This document shows positions 7,582 to 16,141 of a DNA stretch of 52,406 nucleotides, one piece after another. Where the stretch lies: contig JAGZQF010000010.1 in NCBI GenBank assembly GCA_018382295.1, forward strand, positions 1-52,406, given 5' to 3'. The stretch's first letter is position 1, and every line of letters begins with the position of its first letter. Both the position numbers and the translations under genes were made by a program. The stretch comes from Collinsella sp. GTDB taxonomy: Bacteria; Actinomycetota; Coriobacteriia; Coriobacteriales; Coriobacteriaceae. The notes under the pieces are model-generated. The model worked only from the letters and a program-made list of their open reading frames with translations, was not told the DNA's origin and ran no database searches.

Positions 7582-9561
7582 ATGAATCTTCACCTTTCTC
7601 AGTCTGATGGCTTTTTGCGTGTGGCGGCGGCCTCGCCGCGGATTCGCGTGGCCGATGTCGAGGGCAATGCCGAGGTTGCGCTGGCGGCTGTTCGCGATGC
7701 TGCCGGGCGTGGCGTTCGCGCGCTGGTACTGCCCGAGCTTAACCTGACCGGCTATACCGCGGCCGATCTGTTCCATAACCGCACGCTGCTGCATGCCTGC
7801 GAAGCAGCGCTGGTGCACATCCTCGATGAAACCCGTGAGCTGCCGATCGTCTTTACCGTTGGCTTGCCCGTTGCGGTGGCTGAAAACATCTACAACTGCG
7901 CCGCCGTGTGCTGTGCGGGTGAGCTTTTGGGTCTTACGGCTAAGAAGTATCTGCCCAACTATGGCGAGTTCTATGAGCGTCGCTGGTTTGCTCCGTCGCC
8001 TGCGGATCCCGTGTGGGTTGAATTTGCCGGTCAGGGTCCGGTTCCGCTGGGTTCGGGGCTTGTCTACCGCTGCTGTGATGAGGGTGCCGAGGATATGGTG
8101 CTGGGCGTTGAAGTCTGCGAGGACCTGTGGGTGCCGGCGCCCCCTTCGACCGAGATGGCGCTTGCCGGTGCGACGGTGATCCTCAATCCGTCGGCTTCGG
8201 ACGAGATTATCGGTAAGGCGGATTACCGCCGCAGCCTCATCTCTAACCAGAGCGCACGCCTGTACTGCGCCTATGCCTACGCGGACGCGAGCGAGGGCGA
8301 GTCCACGACCGACATGGTCTTTGCGGGCGAGAACCTTATCTACGAAAATGGCTCCAAGCTCGCCGCCACCAAACTGCTTACCTGCGATATGGCCATCGCC
8401 GACGTTGACCTTGACCGCCTGGTTGCCGAGCGCCGTCGCTCGACGACGTGGGCGCGCACCGACGATGCGCCGGAGGCCACGACCGTTGAGTTTTCGTTTG
8501 AGGGCGTGCTGGCCGAAGAACCTGTCCTGCGCGATGCCTGCGATATCGACCGCGTTTTCCCGCGCGCGCCCTTTGTGCCGGCCGACCACGGCGACTTGGC
8601 CGAGCGCTGCGAGACGATCCTCGATCTGCAGACTGCGGGCCTCAAGACCCGCCTTGCCCACACGGGTACCAAGGCTGCGGTTATCGGCCTTTCGGGCGGC
8701 TTGGACTCCACGCTAGCGCTGCTTGTGACCGTGCGTGCCTTCGATGCACTGGGGCTGCCGCGCACTGGTATCACAGCCGTGTCCATGCCCGGCTTCGGCA
8801 CGACGCATCGCACCAAGTCGAATGCCGAGTCGCTCGCTCGCGACCTGGGTGTGAGCTTCCGCGAGGTTTCGATCCACGCGGCTGTGGAGCAGCACTTCAA
8901 GGACATTGAGCATGATCCAGCTGTGCAGGACGTGACCTACGAGAACAGCCAGGCGCGCGAGCGTACGCAGATTCTGATGGATCTGGCCAACCAGGCTGGC
9001 GGTTTTGTCATTGGCACGGGCGACCTGTCGGAGCTGGCGCTCGGCTGGGCTACCTATAACGGCGACCACATGAGCATGTACGCCGTCAACGCGAGCGTGC
9101 CCAAGACGCTTGTGCGCCATCTGGTACGCTATGCCGCCGATGTCTTTGGCGGGCGCATTGCCGAGGTCTTGCTCGATATCCTCGATACGCCGGTGTCCCC
9201 CGAGCTTCTGCCGCCCACGGGCGACGGCGAGATTGCGCAGAAGACCGAGGATTTGGTGGGCCCGTACGAGTTGCACGACTACTTCCTCTACTACCTGCTG
9301 CGTTTTGGCTTTGAGCCGGGCAAGATCTACCGCATGGCGCTCAAGAGCTTCGAGGGCGTCTACGACGCCAAGACCGTCCACACGTGGCTACGTACGTTCT
9401 ACCGTCGCTTCTTTGCCCAGCAGTTTAAGCGCAGCTGCCTGCCCGATGGTCCCAAGGTGGGCTCGGTGACGCTCAGCCCGCGCGGCGATTGGCGTATGCC
9501 GAGTGACGCTAGCTCGCGTCTGTGGCTTGCGCAGATCGACGCGCTCAATCCAGTTGACTAA
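7582..9561 (+). CDS. nadE: Glutamine-dependent NAD+ synthetase
   Basis: A 659-residue two-domain enzyme making NAD+ from deamido-NAD+, ATP and glutamine. The N-terminal nitrilase-like glutaminase domain (about 1-310) has the triad Glu52 (VLPELNLTGY), Lys at 121-122 (KKYLPNYGEFYE) and Cys179 (GVEVCEDLW). The C-terminal ATP-pyrophosphatase domain has SGGLDS at 371-376 and the late IGTGDLSELALGW segment. The length fits the long glutamine-dependent class. ATG 7582 follows GGGAG. It is probably monocistronic, with a GC-rich hairpin downstream. Confidence 0.95.
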   Translation: MNLHLSQSDGFLRVAAASPRIRVADVEGNAEVALAAVRDAAGRGVRALVLPELNLTGYTAADLFHNRTLLHACEAALVHILDETRELPIVFTVGLPVAVAENIYNCAAVCCAGELLGLTAKKYLPNYGEFYERRWFAPSPADPVWVEFAGQGPVPLGSGLVYRCCDEGAEDMVLGVEVCEDLWVPAPPSTEMALAGATVILNPSASDEIIGKADYRRSLISNQSARLYCAYAYADASEGESTTDMVFAGENLIYENGSKLAATKLLTCDMAIADVDLDRLVAERRRSTTWARTDDAPEATTVEFSFEGVLAEEPVLRDACDIDRVFPRAPFVPADHGDLAERCETILDLQTAGLKTRLAHTGTKAAVIGLSGGLDSTLALLVTVRAFDALGLPRTGITAVSMPGFGTTHRTKSNAESLARDLGVSFREVSIHAAVEQHFKDIEHDPAVQDVTYENSQARERTQILMDLANQAGGFVIGTGDLSELALGWATYNGDHMSMYAVNASVPKTLVRHLVRYAADVFGGRIAEVLLDILDTPVSPELLPPTGDGEIAQKTEDLVGPYELHDYFLYYLLRFGFEPGKIYRMALKSFEGVYDAKTVHTWLRTFYRRFFAQQFKRSCLPDGPKVGSVTLSPRGDWRMPSDASSRLWLAQIDALNPVD

Positions 9562-9580
9562 GGTTGGCTAAATTGAACCA

Positions 9581-9660
9581 ATACGGGGGTTGCAAGCGTT
9601 ACACTTTTGCAATCTGATGGCCCGTATCGCGCGGCGCTCTTGTCGGAGCGCCGCGTTTTT
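9581..9660 (+). terminator. nadE terminator with nested upstream inverted repeats
   Basis: A 10-bp perfect stem (9630-9639 / 9646-9655) followed by TTTTT is a clear intrinsic terminator. Just before it, ATACGGG (9581-9587) pairs with CCCGTAT (9621-9627) around TTGCAA (9590-9595) and TTGCAA (9607-9612). TTGCAA-17-TCTGAT could also be a promoter, in which case the terminator would be an attenuator in the leader of the next gene, which starts 20 nt later. Confidence 0.7.
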
Positions 9661-9679
9661 CATATCGAAAGGTGGCACC

Positions 9680-10843
9680 ATGCAGGCATCGCAGCGTCTC
9701 GACCGCTTTGGCGCGGAGGTCTTCGCCTCGCTCAACAACAAGCTTCTCGCGCTGAAGGCTCAGGGCAAGACCATTTACAACATGAGCGTGGGCACGCCCG
9801 ACTTTAAGCCGTACGACCATGTGGTCGAGGCGCTCACGCAGGCAGCCCAAGATCCCGAGATGTGGAAGTATGCCCTGCGCGACCTGCCCGAACTCAAGCA
9901 GGCCGTGTGCGATTACTATGAGCGTCGCTTTGGCGTTTCGGGCATTACGCCGTCTATGGTGCAGTCGTGCAACGGCACGCAGGAGGGGGTGGGCCATTTG
10001 GGTCTTGCCCTGCTCGATCCGGGTGACACCATTTTGGTTCCCGATCCGTGCTACCCGGTCTTTGAGGCGGGTGCCAAGATCGCCGATGCCAAGCTCGAAT
10101 ACTATCCGCTGGTTGCCGAGCACAATTACCTGCCCTATGTGGCGGGTATCGATCCCGAGGTTGCCGATCGTGCCAAGTACATGATCGTGTCGCTGCCCGC
10201 GAACCCGGTCGGCTCGGTGGGCACGCCCGAGGTCTACGAGGAGATTATCGCCTTTGCCCGCGAGCATGATCTGTTGATCGTCCATGATAACGCGTACTCC
10301 GACATCGTGTTTGACGGCGAGCCCGGCGGCAGCTTCTTGCAGTATCCCGGCGCGCTCGAGGTGGGCGTTGAGTTCTTCTCGCTCTCCAAGTCGTTTAACG
10401 TCACCGGTGCCCGCATCGGCTTTTTGGTCGGTCGCGAGGATGTGGTCTCTGCCTTTGCCAAGCTGCGCGGCCAGATCGACTTTGGTATGTTCTTCCCGAT
10501 TCAGAAGGCCGCCATCGCGTGCCTGAACGGTCCGCGCGATGAGGTCGAGGCGCAGCGTCTGAAGTACCAGGAACGCCGCGATGCCCTGTGCGACGGTCTT
10601 GAGGGCCTGGGCTGGGAGCGTCCCAACGCGCATGGCTCTATGTTTGTGTGGGCCAAGCTTCCCGGTGGTCGCACCGATTCCATGGCGTTTTGCGAGGAGC
10701 TCATGGAGAAGGCCGGCGTTGTGGTGACGCCGGGCGCGAGCTTTGGCCCTTCGGGCGAGGGGCACGTGCGCATGGCGCTGGTCCTGCCGCCCGATCAGAT
10801 CGCTTTGGCTGTCGAGGCCATTCGCGAGGCGGGCCTGTATTAG
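9680..10843 (+). CDS. Class I/II PLP-dependent aminotransferase
   Basis: 387 residues, fold-type I aminotransferase. Visible are the substrate/PLP segments VGTPDF (37-42), CNGTQEG (97-103), DNAYSD (203-208) and the catalytic lysine in SLSKSFNVTGARIGF (Lys237). The sequence resembles LL-diaminopimelate-type and other broad aminotransferases. Because this genome uses the acetylase branch of lysine synthesis (dapH at 14642), an N-acetyl-LL-diaminopimelate aminotransferase role is possible but unproven. ATG 9680 follows AAAGGTGG; the longer frame from 9590 runs through the terminator and is rejected. Confidence 0.8.
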   Translation: MQASQRLDRFGAEVFASLNNKLLALKAQGKTIYNMSVGTPDFKPYDHVVEALTQAAQDPEMWKYALRDLPELKQAVCDYYERRFGVSGITPSMVQSCNGTQEGVGHLGLALLDPGDTILVPDPCYPVFEAGAKIADAKLEYYPLVAEHNYLPYVAGIDPEVADRAKYMIVSLPANPVGSVGTPEVYEEIIAFAREHDLLIVHDNAYSDIVFDGEPGGSFLQYPGALEVGVEFFSLSKSFNVTGARIGFLVGREDVVSAFAKLRGQIDFGMFFPIQKAAIACLNGPRDEVEAQRLKYQERRDALCDGLEGLGWERPNAHGSMFVWAKLPGGRTDSMAFCEELMEKAGVVVTPGASFGPSGEGHVRMALVLPPDQIALAVEAIREAGLY

Positions 10844-10962
10844 AAACCTATTTCGACTCGTCAATAGCTCGAAACCGATTTCGTGCAGTTATTTTACGAA
10901 TTCTGCAAACAATTTCGGTAAACGGTCGATTTTTGGCTGCGAATAGGAGCATAATCAAAGTC

Positions 10963-11018
10963 CCGATTGGATGTATTGGGATTACGGCAAGCCGCTCGGG
11001 TCGTTCCCGGGCGGCTTG
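10963..11018 (+). promoter_or_regulatory. Two-hairpin leader of ldh
   Basis: TCCCGAT/ATTGGGA (10963-10969 / 10977-10983, one G-T pair) is followed by a 13-bp stem (10988-11000 / 11006-11018) with a 5-nt loop. Only a weak T-rich tail (GTTTGT) follows, and the ldh start is 26 nt further. It may attenuate, or protect the 5' end of an abundant mRNA. Confidence 0.4.
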
Positions 11019-11044
11019 TTTGTGGAGAGAGATGGGAGTTTCTA

Positions 11045-11995
11045 ATGGTTAACGAGAAGAAGGTCGCTATTGTCGGCTGCGGCTTCGTCGGTTCGTCTTC
11101 GGCGTTCGCTCTGATGCAGAGCGGTCTGTTCTCCGAGATGGTCCTCATCGACGTGGACAAGAACCGCGCCGAGGGTGAGGCTCTGGATATCGCGCACGGC
11201 ATGACGTTTGCCGAGCCGATGAAGATCTACGCCGGCGATTATTCCGATGTCGCCGACGCCGCCATGATCGTCGTCACCGCTGGCGCTGCCCAGAAGCCCG
11301 GTGAGACCCGCCTGGACCTGGTCAACAAGAACGTTAACATCTTTAAGTCCATTATCCCCGAGATTAAGAAGTCCGGCTTCGACGGCATTCTGCTAATCGT
11401 CTCCAACCCGGTTGATGTTCTGACCTATGCTGCCATCAAGATGTCCGGCCTGCCCGAGGGCCATGTCATCGGCTCCGGCACCGTGCTCGACACTGGCCGT
11501 CTGCAGCAGATGCTTGGTGCCCACGTCGAGGTTGACCCGCGCGATGTCCAGGCCTATGTCATGGGCGAGCACGGCGACTCCGAGTTTGTCGCTTGGTCCA
11601 GCGCTCAGGTTGCTGGCGTTCCGCTGAACACCTTCTGCGAGCTTCACGGTCATCTGGAGCACGAGGCTGCCGAGAAGCGTATCGCCGAGGACGTCAAGAA
11701 CTCCGCCTACACCATCATCGAGAAGAAGCACGCCACCTACTACGGCGTCGCCATGGCCGTCAAGCGCATCTGCACCGCTGTCATGCGCGATGAGCAGACC
11801 GTTCTGCCCGTTTCCTCGCTCATGGTGGGCGAGTATGGCCTGTCCGATCTGGCTATCTCCATGCCGACGGTCGTTGGCCGCGACGGCGTCGTCTGCCGCG
11901 TCCCCGTGCCGCTGAACGATGACGAGCAGCATGAGCTCACCGCCTCCGCCAAGGCCCTCAAGGACATCATCGACAGCGTCGACTTCTCCTGCTAA
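11045..11995 (+). CDS. ldh: L-lactate dehydrogenase
   Basis: A 316-residue NAD-dependent LDH reducing pyruvate to L-lactate, which regenerates NAD+ in fermentation. The Rossmann loop is GCGFVGSS (11-18). Gln83 in AAQKPGETRL marks lactate rather than malate specificity (malate dehydrogenases have Arg there). Arg89 is the loop arginine, Arg152 (DTGR) binds substrate, and His176 in GEHGDSE is the proton donor. ATG 11045 follows GGGAG. Codon use is strongly biased (highly expressed type). It is a single-gene unit with its own leader and terminator. Confidence 0.92.
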   Translation: MVNEKKVAIVGCGFVGSSSAFALMQSGLFSEMVLIDVDKNRAEGEALDIAHGMTFAEPMKIYAGDYSDVADAAMIVVTAGAAQKPGETRLDLVNKNVNIFKSIIPEIKKSGFDGILLIVSNPVDVLTYAAIKMSGLPEGHVIGSGTVLDTGRLQQMLGAHVEVDPRDVQAYVMGEHGDSEFVAWSSAQVAGVPLNTFCELHGHLEHEAAEKRIAEDVKNSAYTIIEKKHATYYGVAMAVKRICTAVMRDEQTVLPVSSLMVGEYGLSDLAISMPTVVGRDGVVCRVPVPLNDDEQHELTASAKALKDIIDSVDFSC

Positions 11996-12026
11996 ATCAA
12001 GCTCGCTAGAGCGAAAAGCTACAATG

Positions 12027-12062
12027 AAGGCGTCCGGGTCCACACGGCCCGGGCGCCTTTTT
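12027..12062 (+). terminator. ldh terminator
   Basis: A 12-bp stem with one G-T pair (12027-12038 / 12048-12059), 9-nt loop, then TTTTT. Confidence 0.88.
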
Positions 12063-12092
12063 GGTGCAAAGTAACCTGACCCCAATGCACCA
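12062..12092. repeat. Short palindromic repeat, copy 1 (TGGTGCA arms)
   Basis: TGGTGCA (12062-12068) and TGCACCA (12086-12092) flank a core containing AACCTGACCCC. It overlaps the T tract of the ldh terminator and ends 17 nt before the DUF2974 gene. A near-identical direct copy lies right after that gene (13273-13307). Confidence 0.75.
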
Positions 12093-12109
12093 TAGTTGAT
12101 GGGAGGGCC

Positions 12110-13270
12110 ATGTCGGATTCGCCTAATTTTTTGACTTATGCCCAGACAGCGTTTGATCCGTTTGAGGAACGGCCGTTCTGCGCGGTGGATAGCCTGGTCT
12201 TTGCGTGGTTGTCCTATTTGCGTTTGCCGGGTGATATGGCGGAGCTGACGAACTGGCAGGGCCTAGACGTACGCGAGCTGCTGCGCGCCGAGTGCTACCA
12301 AGACATGATTGGCGACCTGTGGGATCCGGAGGGGAGTCGTGCCCTGTTGGAGGCTGTGGCAGCAAGCCCTCGCTACCGTGGCGTTCGTGTTTGCGGCTAT
12401 CGTAGCGTGAGTGATGCCGAGACAACGGAGCAGTTTGCGGCCATGACGTTCCGATTTCCGGCGGGGTTTAGCTATCTTGCCTTCCGGGGGACCGACAGCA
12501 CGATTGTGGGCTGGAAAGAGGACTTTAACATGGCGTTCCGGTGTCCTGTGCCGGCCCAGGAATCCGCGGCGCGTTATGTAGACGAGGCGGCGGATGCGAT
12601 TGACGGGCCGCTTTTGTGCGGAGGTCATTCCAAGGGTGGAAACCTTGCGGTGTACGGTGCGGCGATGTGCCCCGATGTCGCCCGTGAGCGAATCGAACGG
12701 GCGTATTCCCATGATGGTCCGGGCTTCGTCGAGGAGTTTCTGAGCGGCAACGCCTTCGCCGATCTATCCGGTCGAATCGACAAGACGCTACCTCGGTCGT
12801 CGATCTTTGGCATGATGTTCGAGACACAGGAGGACTATGCCATCGTTGAGAGCACCGAGTTCAGCCTGCTTCAGCATAATCCCTTTAGCTGGGTGGTTGA
12901 TGGTCGCGACTTCGTGTACTGTGAGCGCCTGTCCGCCGGTGCTCGATACGTTGATGGCTCCATTCGCGAGATGCTGCTTGCGGTGTCGCCTAACGAGCGC
13001 GAGCGTTTTGTAGATGCGTTGTTCTCCGTGTTTGAGGCAACGGGTGCTGAGCGGTTTGCGGATATCGCTGGGAATCTGCGCGAGAGCCTGCCCGTGATGC
13101 TCCAGGCTGCGCAAGGCTTTGACAAGGATACGCGACGCTTTGTCTCGCAGACCATCGCGGCAATCCTAAAATGTGCGCTTCTGCCCAAACGTCCCCAGAT
13201 CGACATGCCCGCTGCCGGCAAGAGCTTGGCAGAACAGCTCGAGGCTTGGCAGTCCGAGCTCCTGCGCTAG
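12110..13270 (+). CDS. DUF2974/Mbeg1-like alpha/beta hydrolase
   Basis: 386 residues, lipase-like fold. The nucleophile elbow GHSKGGNLA (172-180, Ser174) and the upstream YLAFRGTDSTIVGWKEDFNM block (122-141) are typical of the DUF2974 family seen in gut Firmicutes and Coriobacteria. No signal peptide is visible, so it is probably cytoplasmic. ATG 12110 follows GGGAGGG. Substrate unknown. The gene is tightly bracketed by two direct copies of a 31-33 bp palindromic repeat, suggesting insertion at, or carriage by, a repeat pair. Confidence 0.82.
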   Translation: MSDSPNFLTYAQTAFDPFEERPFCAVDSLVFAWLSYLRLPGDMAELTNWQGLDVRELLRAECYQDMIGDLWDPEGSRALLEAVAASPRYRGVRVCGYRSVSDAETTEQFAAMTFRFPAGFSYLAFRGTDSTIVGWKEDFNMAFRCPVPAQESAARYVDEAADAIDGPLLCGGHSKGGNLAVYGAAMCPDVARERIERAYSHDGPGFVEEFLSGNAFADLSGRIDKTLPRSSIFGMMFETQEDYAIVESTEFSLLQHNPFSWVVDGRDFVYCERLSAGARYVDGSIREMLLAVSPNERERFVDALFSVFEATGAERFADIAGNLRESLPVMLQAAQGFDKDTRRFVSQTIAAILKCALLPKRPQIDMPAAGKSLAEQLEAWQSELLR

Positions 13271-13272
13271 CC

Positions 13273-13307
13273 ATTGGTGCAAAGCAACCTGTCCCCGATG
13301 CACCAAT
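13273..13307. repeat. Short palindromic repeat, copy 2 (ATTGGTGCA arms)
   Basis: ATTGGTGCA (13273-13281) and TGCACCAAT (13299-13307) flank a core with AACCTGTCCCC. It starts 3 nt after the DUF2974 stop codon. It matches copy 1 at all but a few core positions and has the same orientation. Confidence 0.75.
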
Positions 13308-13381
13308 CTTCGATACGCTTGGGGCAGGCTCGACCGCTATACTGGTTCGTGCTCAATTCGATCTAGAACGGAATGCCGTAT

Positions 13382-14386
13382 ATGAAAATCAATCACGCAA
13401 TCCTGCATATCCTGGACTTTGACTCGGCCGTCAACGTTATGAGCCAGCGCGAGCTCGATATCGAAAGCCGTACCGTGCGCAATTTTGTAACCACGCATCT
13501 GCGCCGCGCACGCACCTCGGCCGACAATAAACGCGCCACGTTTGCCGAGAACTCCGCATTCGGCGGCGAGCTCAAGGGCTATTTCTTTGGCGAGCGCGAG
13601 TTCGTGGACCTGTCGCAGCAGATTGCGGAGTTTATCTCCTCCGAGCTCACCAAAGCCGAGAAAGCCGAGTCTACCGATGTGCTCGTGGCTGATTTTGACG
13701 ACGATGAGGATGCCCGCTGGTTTGCCGTGATGCTGCTGGGCTCCAAGCAGGCTTTTATGCACGAGGTGGGCCGCGAGGAGGGGGAGGTGCGCAACGACAT
13801 CGCGCGCCACTACGCTATTCTGCCAAACCCCTCGCAAAAGGTTCCAAGCTATGCCATCGTGCGTGCGAGCACCATGGAGATCGGCTACGTGGACATGAAG
13901 CGCAAGATTGCCGGCGAGGACCGTATGCTTATCCCCGATGGCCTGCTGCAGTGCGACACGGGCGTATCGGGCAAGGAGGTCATCGACACCGTGACGCGTG
14001 TGGTCGAGGAAGTCGCCGAGGAGCACGGTGCCAATACGGCCGTGGCGCTCGCCAAGGTTAAGGCTGCCGTTGCCGAGAAAGTCGAGGATGACGAGGAGCT
14101 GCCGCCTTGGGATATCGTCGATGAGGTCTTTGAGGACGAGCCGGTCATCAAGGAGAGCGTGCGCGCGGCACTGACCGAGGAGAAGGTGCCTGAGCGTGTG
14201 CCCGTGGAGCGCAAGCAGGTCGAACGCGCGGCGGTGCGCAATCATAAGATCCGTACCGACACGGGTATCGAGATCAGCTTCCCGGCCGAGATGGGTTCCA
14301 ACTCCGAGTACATCGAGTTCGTCAATGAGCCTAACGGCCTCATCTCCATCGAGCTCAAAAATATCGGTAGCATCGAGAATCGATAA
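13382..14386 (+). CDS. Nucleoid-associated protein, YejK/NdpA family
   Basis: 334 residues. The N-terminus MKINHAILHILD is the typical start of the 37-kDa nucleoid-associated protein family, and the body (ESRTVRNFVTTHLRRAR, then GELKGYFFGE) fits it. Function in most species is poorly defined: these proteins associate with DNA. The C-terminal third is Glu/Val-rich and then basic. The chosen ATG (13382) has only a weak binding site (GGAATG); 13373 is an alternative three codons longer. A strong terminator follows. Confidence 0.78.
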   Translation: MKINHAILHILDFDSAVNVMSQRELDIESRTVRNFVTTHLRRARTSADNKRATFAENSAFGGELKGYFFGEREFVDLSQQIAEFISSELTKAEKAESTDVLVADFDDDEDARWFAVMLLGSKQAFMHEVGREEGEVRNDIARHYAILPNPSQKVPSYAIVRASTMEIGYVDMKRKIAGEDRMLIPDGLLQCDTGVSGKEVIDTVTRVVEEVAEEHGANTAVALAKVKAAVAEKVEDDEELPPWDIVDEVFEDEPVIKESVRAALTEEKVPERVPVERKQVERAAVRNHKIRTDTGIEISFPAEMGSNSEYIEFVNEPNGLISIELKNIGSIENR

Positions 14387-14414
14387 GTTGCGTTGCGCCT
14401 ACAGCGAGAAAGCA

Positions 14415-14448
14415 AAGGCCGAAGCCCTTCGGGACTTCGGCCTTTTTT
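14415..14448 (+). terminator. Terminator of the YejK-like gene
   Basis: A 10-bp perfect stem (14415-14424 / 14435-14444) enclosing a further short CCC/GGG pairing, then TTTT. Confidence 0.88.
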
Positions 14449-14500
14449 GTTTTCGGCTTGGTTGCTGACATTGCGCCGCAGGTTGAGCTCACGTCAGCGA

Positions 14501-14598
14501 AAACGCCCCTAAGCGAGCAAGGTGACGTGAAAGAGGAGGGAAGCGTACTTCGGTACGCGACCGACGATTGAACGTCAGATTGCCGCTTAGGGGCGTTT
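14501..14598. repeat. Composite palindrome, alpha type, copy 1
   Basis: Nested inverted repeats. Outer arms are 15 bp and perfect (14501-14515 / 14584-14598); the middle arm is TGACGT/ACGTCA (14523-14528 / 14572-14577); the central hairpin is GCGTAC-TTCG-GTACGC (14543-14558, a UUCG tetraloop in RNA). The inner block 14529-14574 is almost identical to 29977-30022, while the outer and middle arms differ but remain self-complementary. It sits between the convergent YejK-like gene and dapH. Confidence 0.85.
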
Positions 14599-14611
14599 GC
14601 AGCGTCGGGCC

Positions 14612-14639
14612 GTTACGGCGTTTGGTAAAACGCCGTAAC
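14612..14639 (-). terminator. dapH (lysine operon) terminator
   Basis: A 12-bp perfect stem GTTACGGCGTTT / AAACGCCGTAAC (14612-14623 / 14628-14639), only 2 nt after the dapH stop codon on the minus strand. The T tract is poor, so it may act as a 3'-end stabiliser as well. Related sequence follows the RNase D gene (35531-35564). Confidence 0.6.
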
Positions 14640-14641
14640 TA

Positions 14642-15361
14642 TTAAAGCTGGCGCAGGCCCTCTTCCAGGCCGGTCTTGCTGTCGGTCTTCTCGTCGCGCA
14701 TCTTGATGGCGCGGGCGGGGACACCGGCCACGACGGCGCCGGCGGGGACGTCCTCGACGCACACGGCGCCGGCGGCAACTACAGCACCCTTGCCCACGTG
14801 CACGCCTTCCAGGACCACGGCGTTTGCGCCGATCATGACATCGTCCTCGATGATGACGGGCGTGGCGCTGGCGGGCTCCACAACGCCTGCCAGCACGGTG
14901 CCGGCGCCGATGTGGCAGTTCTTGCCCACGGTGGCGCGACCGCCCAGCACGGCGCCCATATCGATCATGGAACCCTCGCCGATAACGGAGCCGATGTTGA
15001 TGATGGCGCCCATCATGATGACGGCACGGTCGCCAATCTCGACGCGGTCGCGGATGATCGCGCCCGGCTCGATGCGGGCGTTGATGCCCTTAAGGTCGAG
15101 CATGGGGACGGCGGAGTTGCGGCAGTCATTCTCGACGTCGTAGTAATCGATGGAATCGGCGTTGGCGTCCAGGATGGCTTTGAGCTCGTCCCAGTCGCCA
15201 AAGACGGTCTTGCCGCGACGGCCGCCGTAGACATGTGCGTCGCCCCAAGCAACCTTCATGCCGGGTTTCTCGCGCACATACAGCTTGACAGGCGTCTTTT
15301 TAGGCGCGGTGGCGATGTAATTGATAATCTCCTGGGCATCCATCTCGGCTGCGTTGCTCAT
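14642..15361 (-). CDS. dapH: Tetrahydrodipicolinate N-acetyltransferase
   Basis: A 239-residue left-handed beta-helix acyltransferase, acetylating tetrahydrodipicolinate at the branch point of the acetylase route to diaminopimelate. The N-terminal alpha/beta region (AQEIINYIATAPKKTPVKLY) and hexapeptide repeats (INIGSVIGEGSMIDMGAVLG, then KNCHIGAGTVLAGVVEP) are very close to Bacillus DapH (YkuQ), with the same C-terminal LRQL. ATG 15361 follows AAAGGAG. It is the last gene of lysA-dapA-dapB-dapH. Confidence 0.93.
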   Translation of the reverse strand: MSNAAEMDAQEIINYIATAPKKTPVKLYVREKPGMKVAWGDAHVYGGRRGKTVFGDWDELKAILDANADSIDYYDVENDCRNSAVPMLDLKGINARIEPGAIIRDRVEIGDRAVIMMGAIINIGSVIGEGSMIDMGAVLGGRATVGKNCHIGAGTVLAGVVEPASATPVIIEDDVMIGANAVVLEGVHVGKGAVVAAGAVCVEDVPAGAVVAGVPARAIKMRDEKTDSKTGLEEGLRQL

Positions 15362-15400
15362 TCGCTATCTCTCCTTTGGGTGGATTCGGTTGATACCTGG

Positions 15401-16141
15401 TTAGGCAAACATGACCTTGTCGAACGTATAGAAGCCGGGTTCGCGGGTGACGAGCTTCTGCGCGGCTGCCAAGGCGCCGTTGACAAAGATCTGACGGCTC
15501 GTGGCGCGGTGGGTGAGCGTGACCTCCTCGTCCTGGCCAAAGAAGCTCACCTCGTGCACGCCGGCGACGGTGCCGCCGCGCAGCGAGTGCATACCGATTT
15601 CCTTGGGATCGCGTGCTCCGCACATGCCCTCGCGGCCATAGACGGGGTGGTAGCCTGCCTCGGGCTCGGCTTCGACGACGGCGTCGAGCAGTAGCTTGGC
15701 AGTGCCGCTGGGGGCGTCGACCTTTTGGTTGTGGTGCGTCTCGACGATTTCGCAGTCAAAGCCGGGCAGCTCGCGTGTAGCCTGCGCTACCAGATGGCGC
15801 AGGGCTGCGATACCGATGGAGTAATTGCCCGAGTGCATAACGCGGGTGTTCTGGCCCAGCTCACGCAGGCGGTCCATCTGCTCGGGGGTGTAGCCTGTGG
15901 TGCCTGAGACCAACGCCGCGCCCGTGCGCTCGACATAGGCGACGACGGCGTCGAAGGTCGCGACGTTCGAGAAGTCGATGATGACGTCGGCAGCCGGTGC
16001 GTTCTCGAGCTCGCTCAAATCGAAGCCAATCTGGGCCACGATATCAAAAACGGGCTGCCCGGCGGCATCGACAATGCCTTCGGCGGTAGTGCGGATGAGC
16101 GAGCCCATGCGGCCCGTTCCCATAATGACGGTCTTAATCAA
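15401..16141 (-). CDS. dapB: 4-hydroxy-tetrahydrodipicolinate reductase
   Basis: A 246-residue NAD(P)H-dependent reductase of lysine/DAP synthesis. It has the nucleotide-binding GTGRMG near the N-terminus, SGTTGYT mid-domain, and the catalytic/substrate block ETHHNQKVDAPSGTA. The start is a TTG at 16141, overlapping the dapA stop by 8 nt, with GGGAG 9 nt upstream; the next ATG (16123) would remove the first beta strand. The overlap indicates translational coupling to dapA. Confidence 0.93.
   Translation of the reverse strand: MIKTVIMGTGRMGSLIRTTAEGIVDAAGQPVFDIVAQIGFDLSELENAPAADVIIDFSNVATFDAVVAYVERTGAALVSGTTGYTPEQMDRLRELGQNTRVMHSGNYSIGIAALRHLVAQATRELPGFDCEIVETHHNQKVDAPSGTAKLLLDAVVEAEPEAGYHPVYGREGMCGARDPKEIGMHSLRGGTVAGVHEVSFFGQDEEVTLTHRATSRQIFVNGALAAAQKLVTREPGFYTFDKVMFA

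Noticed and set aside
7582..8661. Long minus-strand frame (7471-8661) over nadE
   Set aside because: Antisense shadow of nadE, which has complete catalytic motifs on the plus strand.
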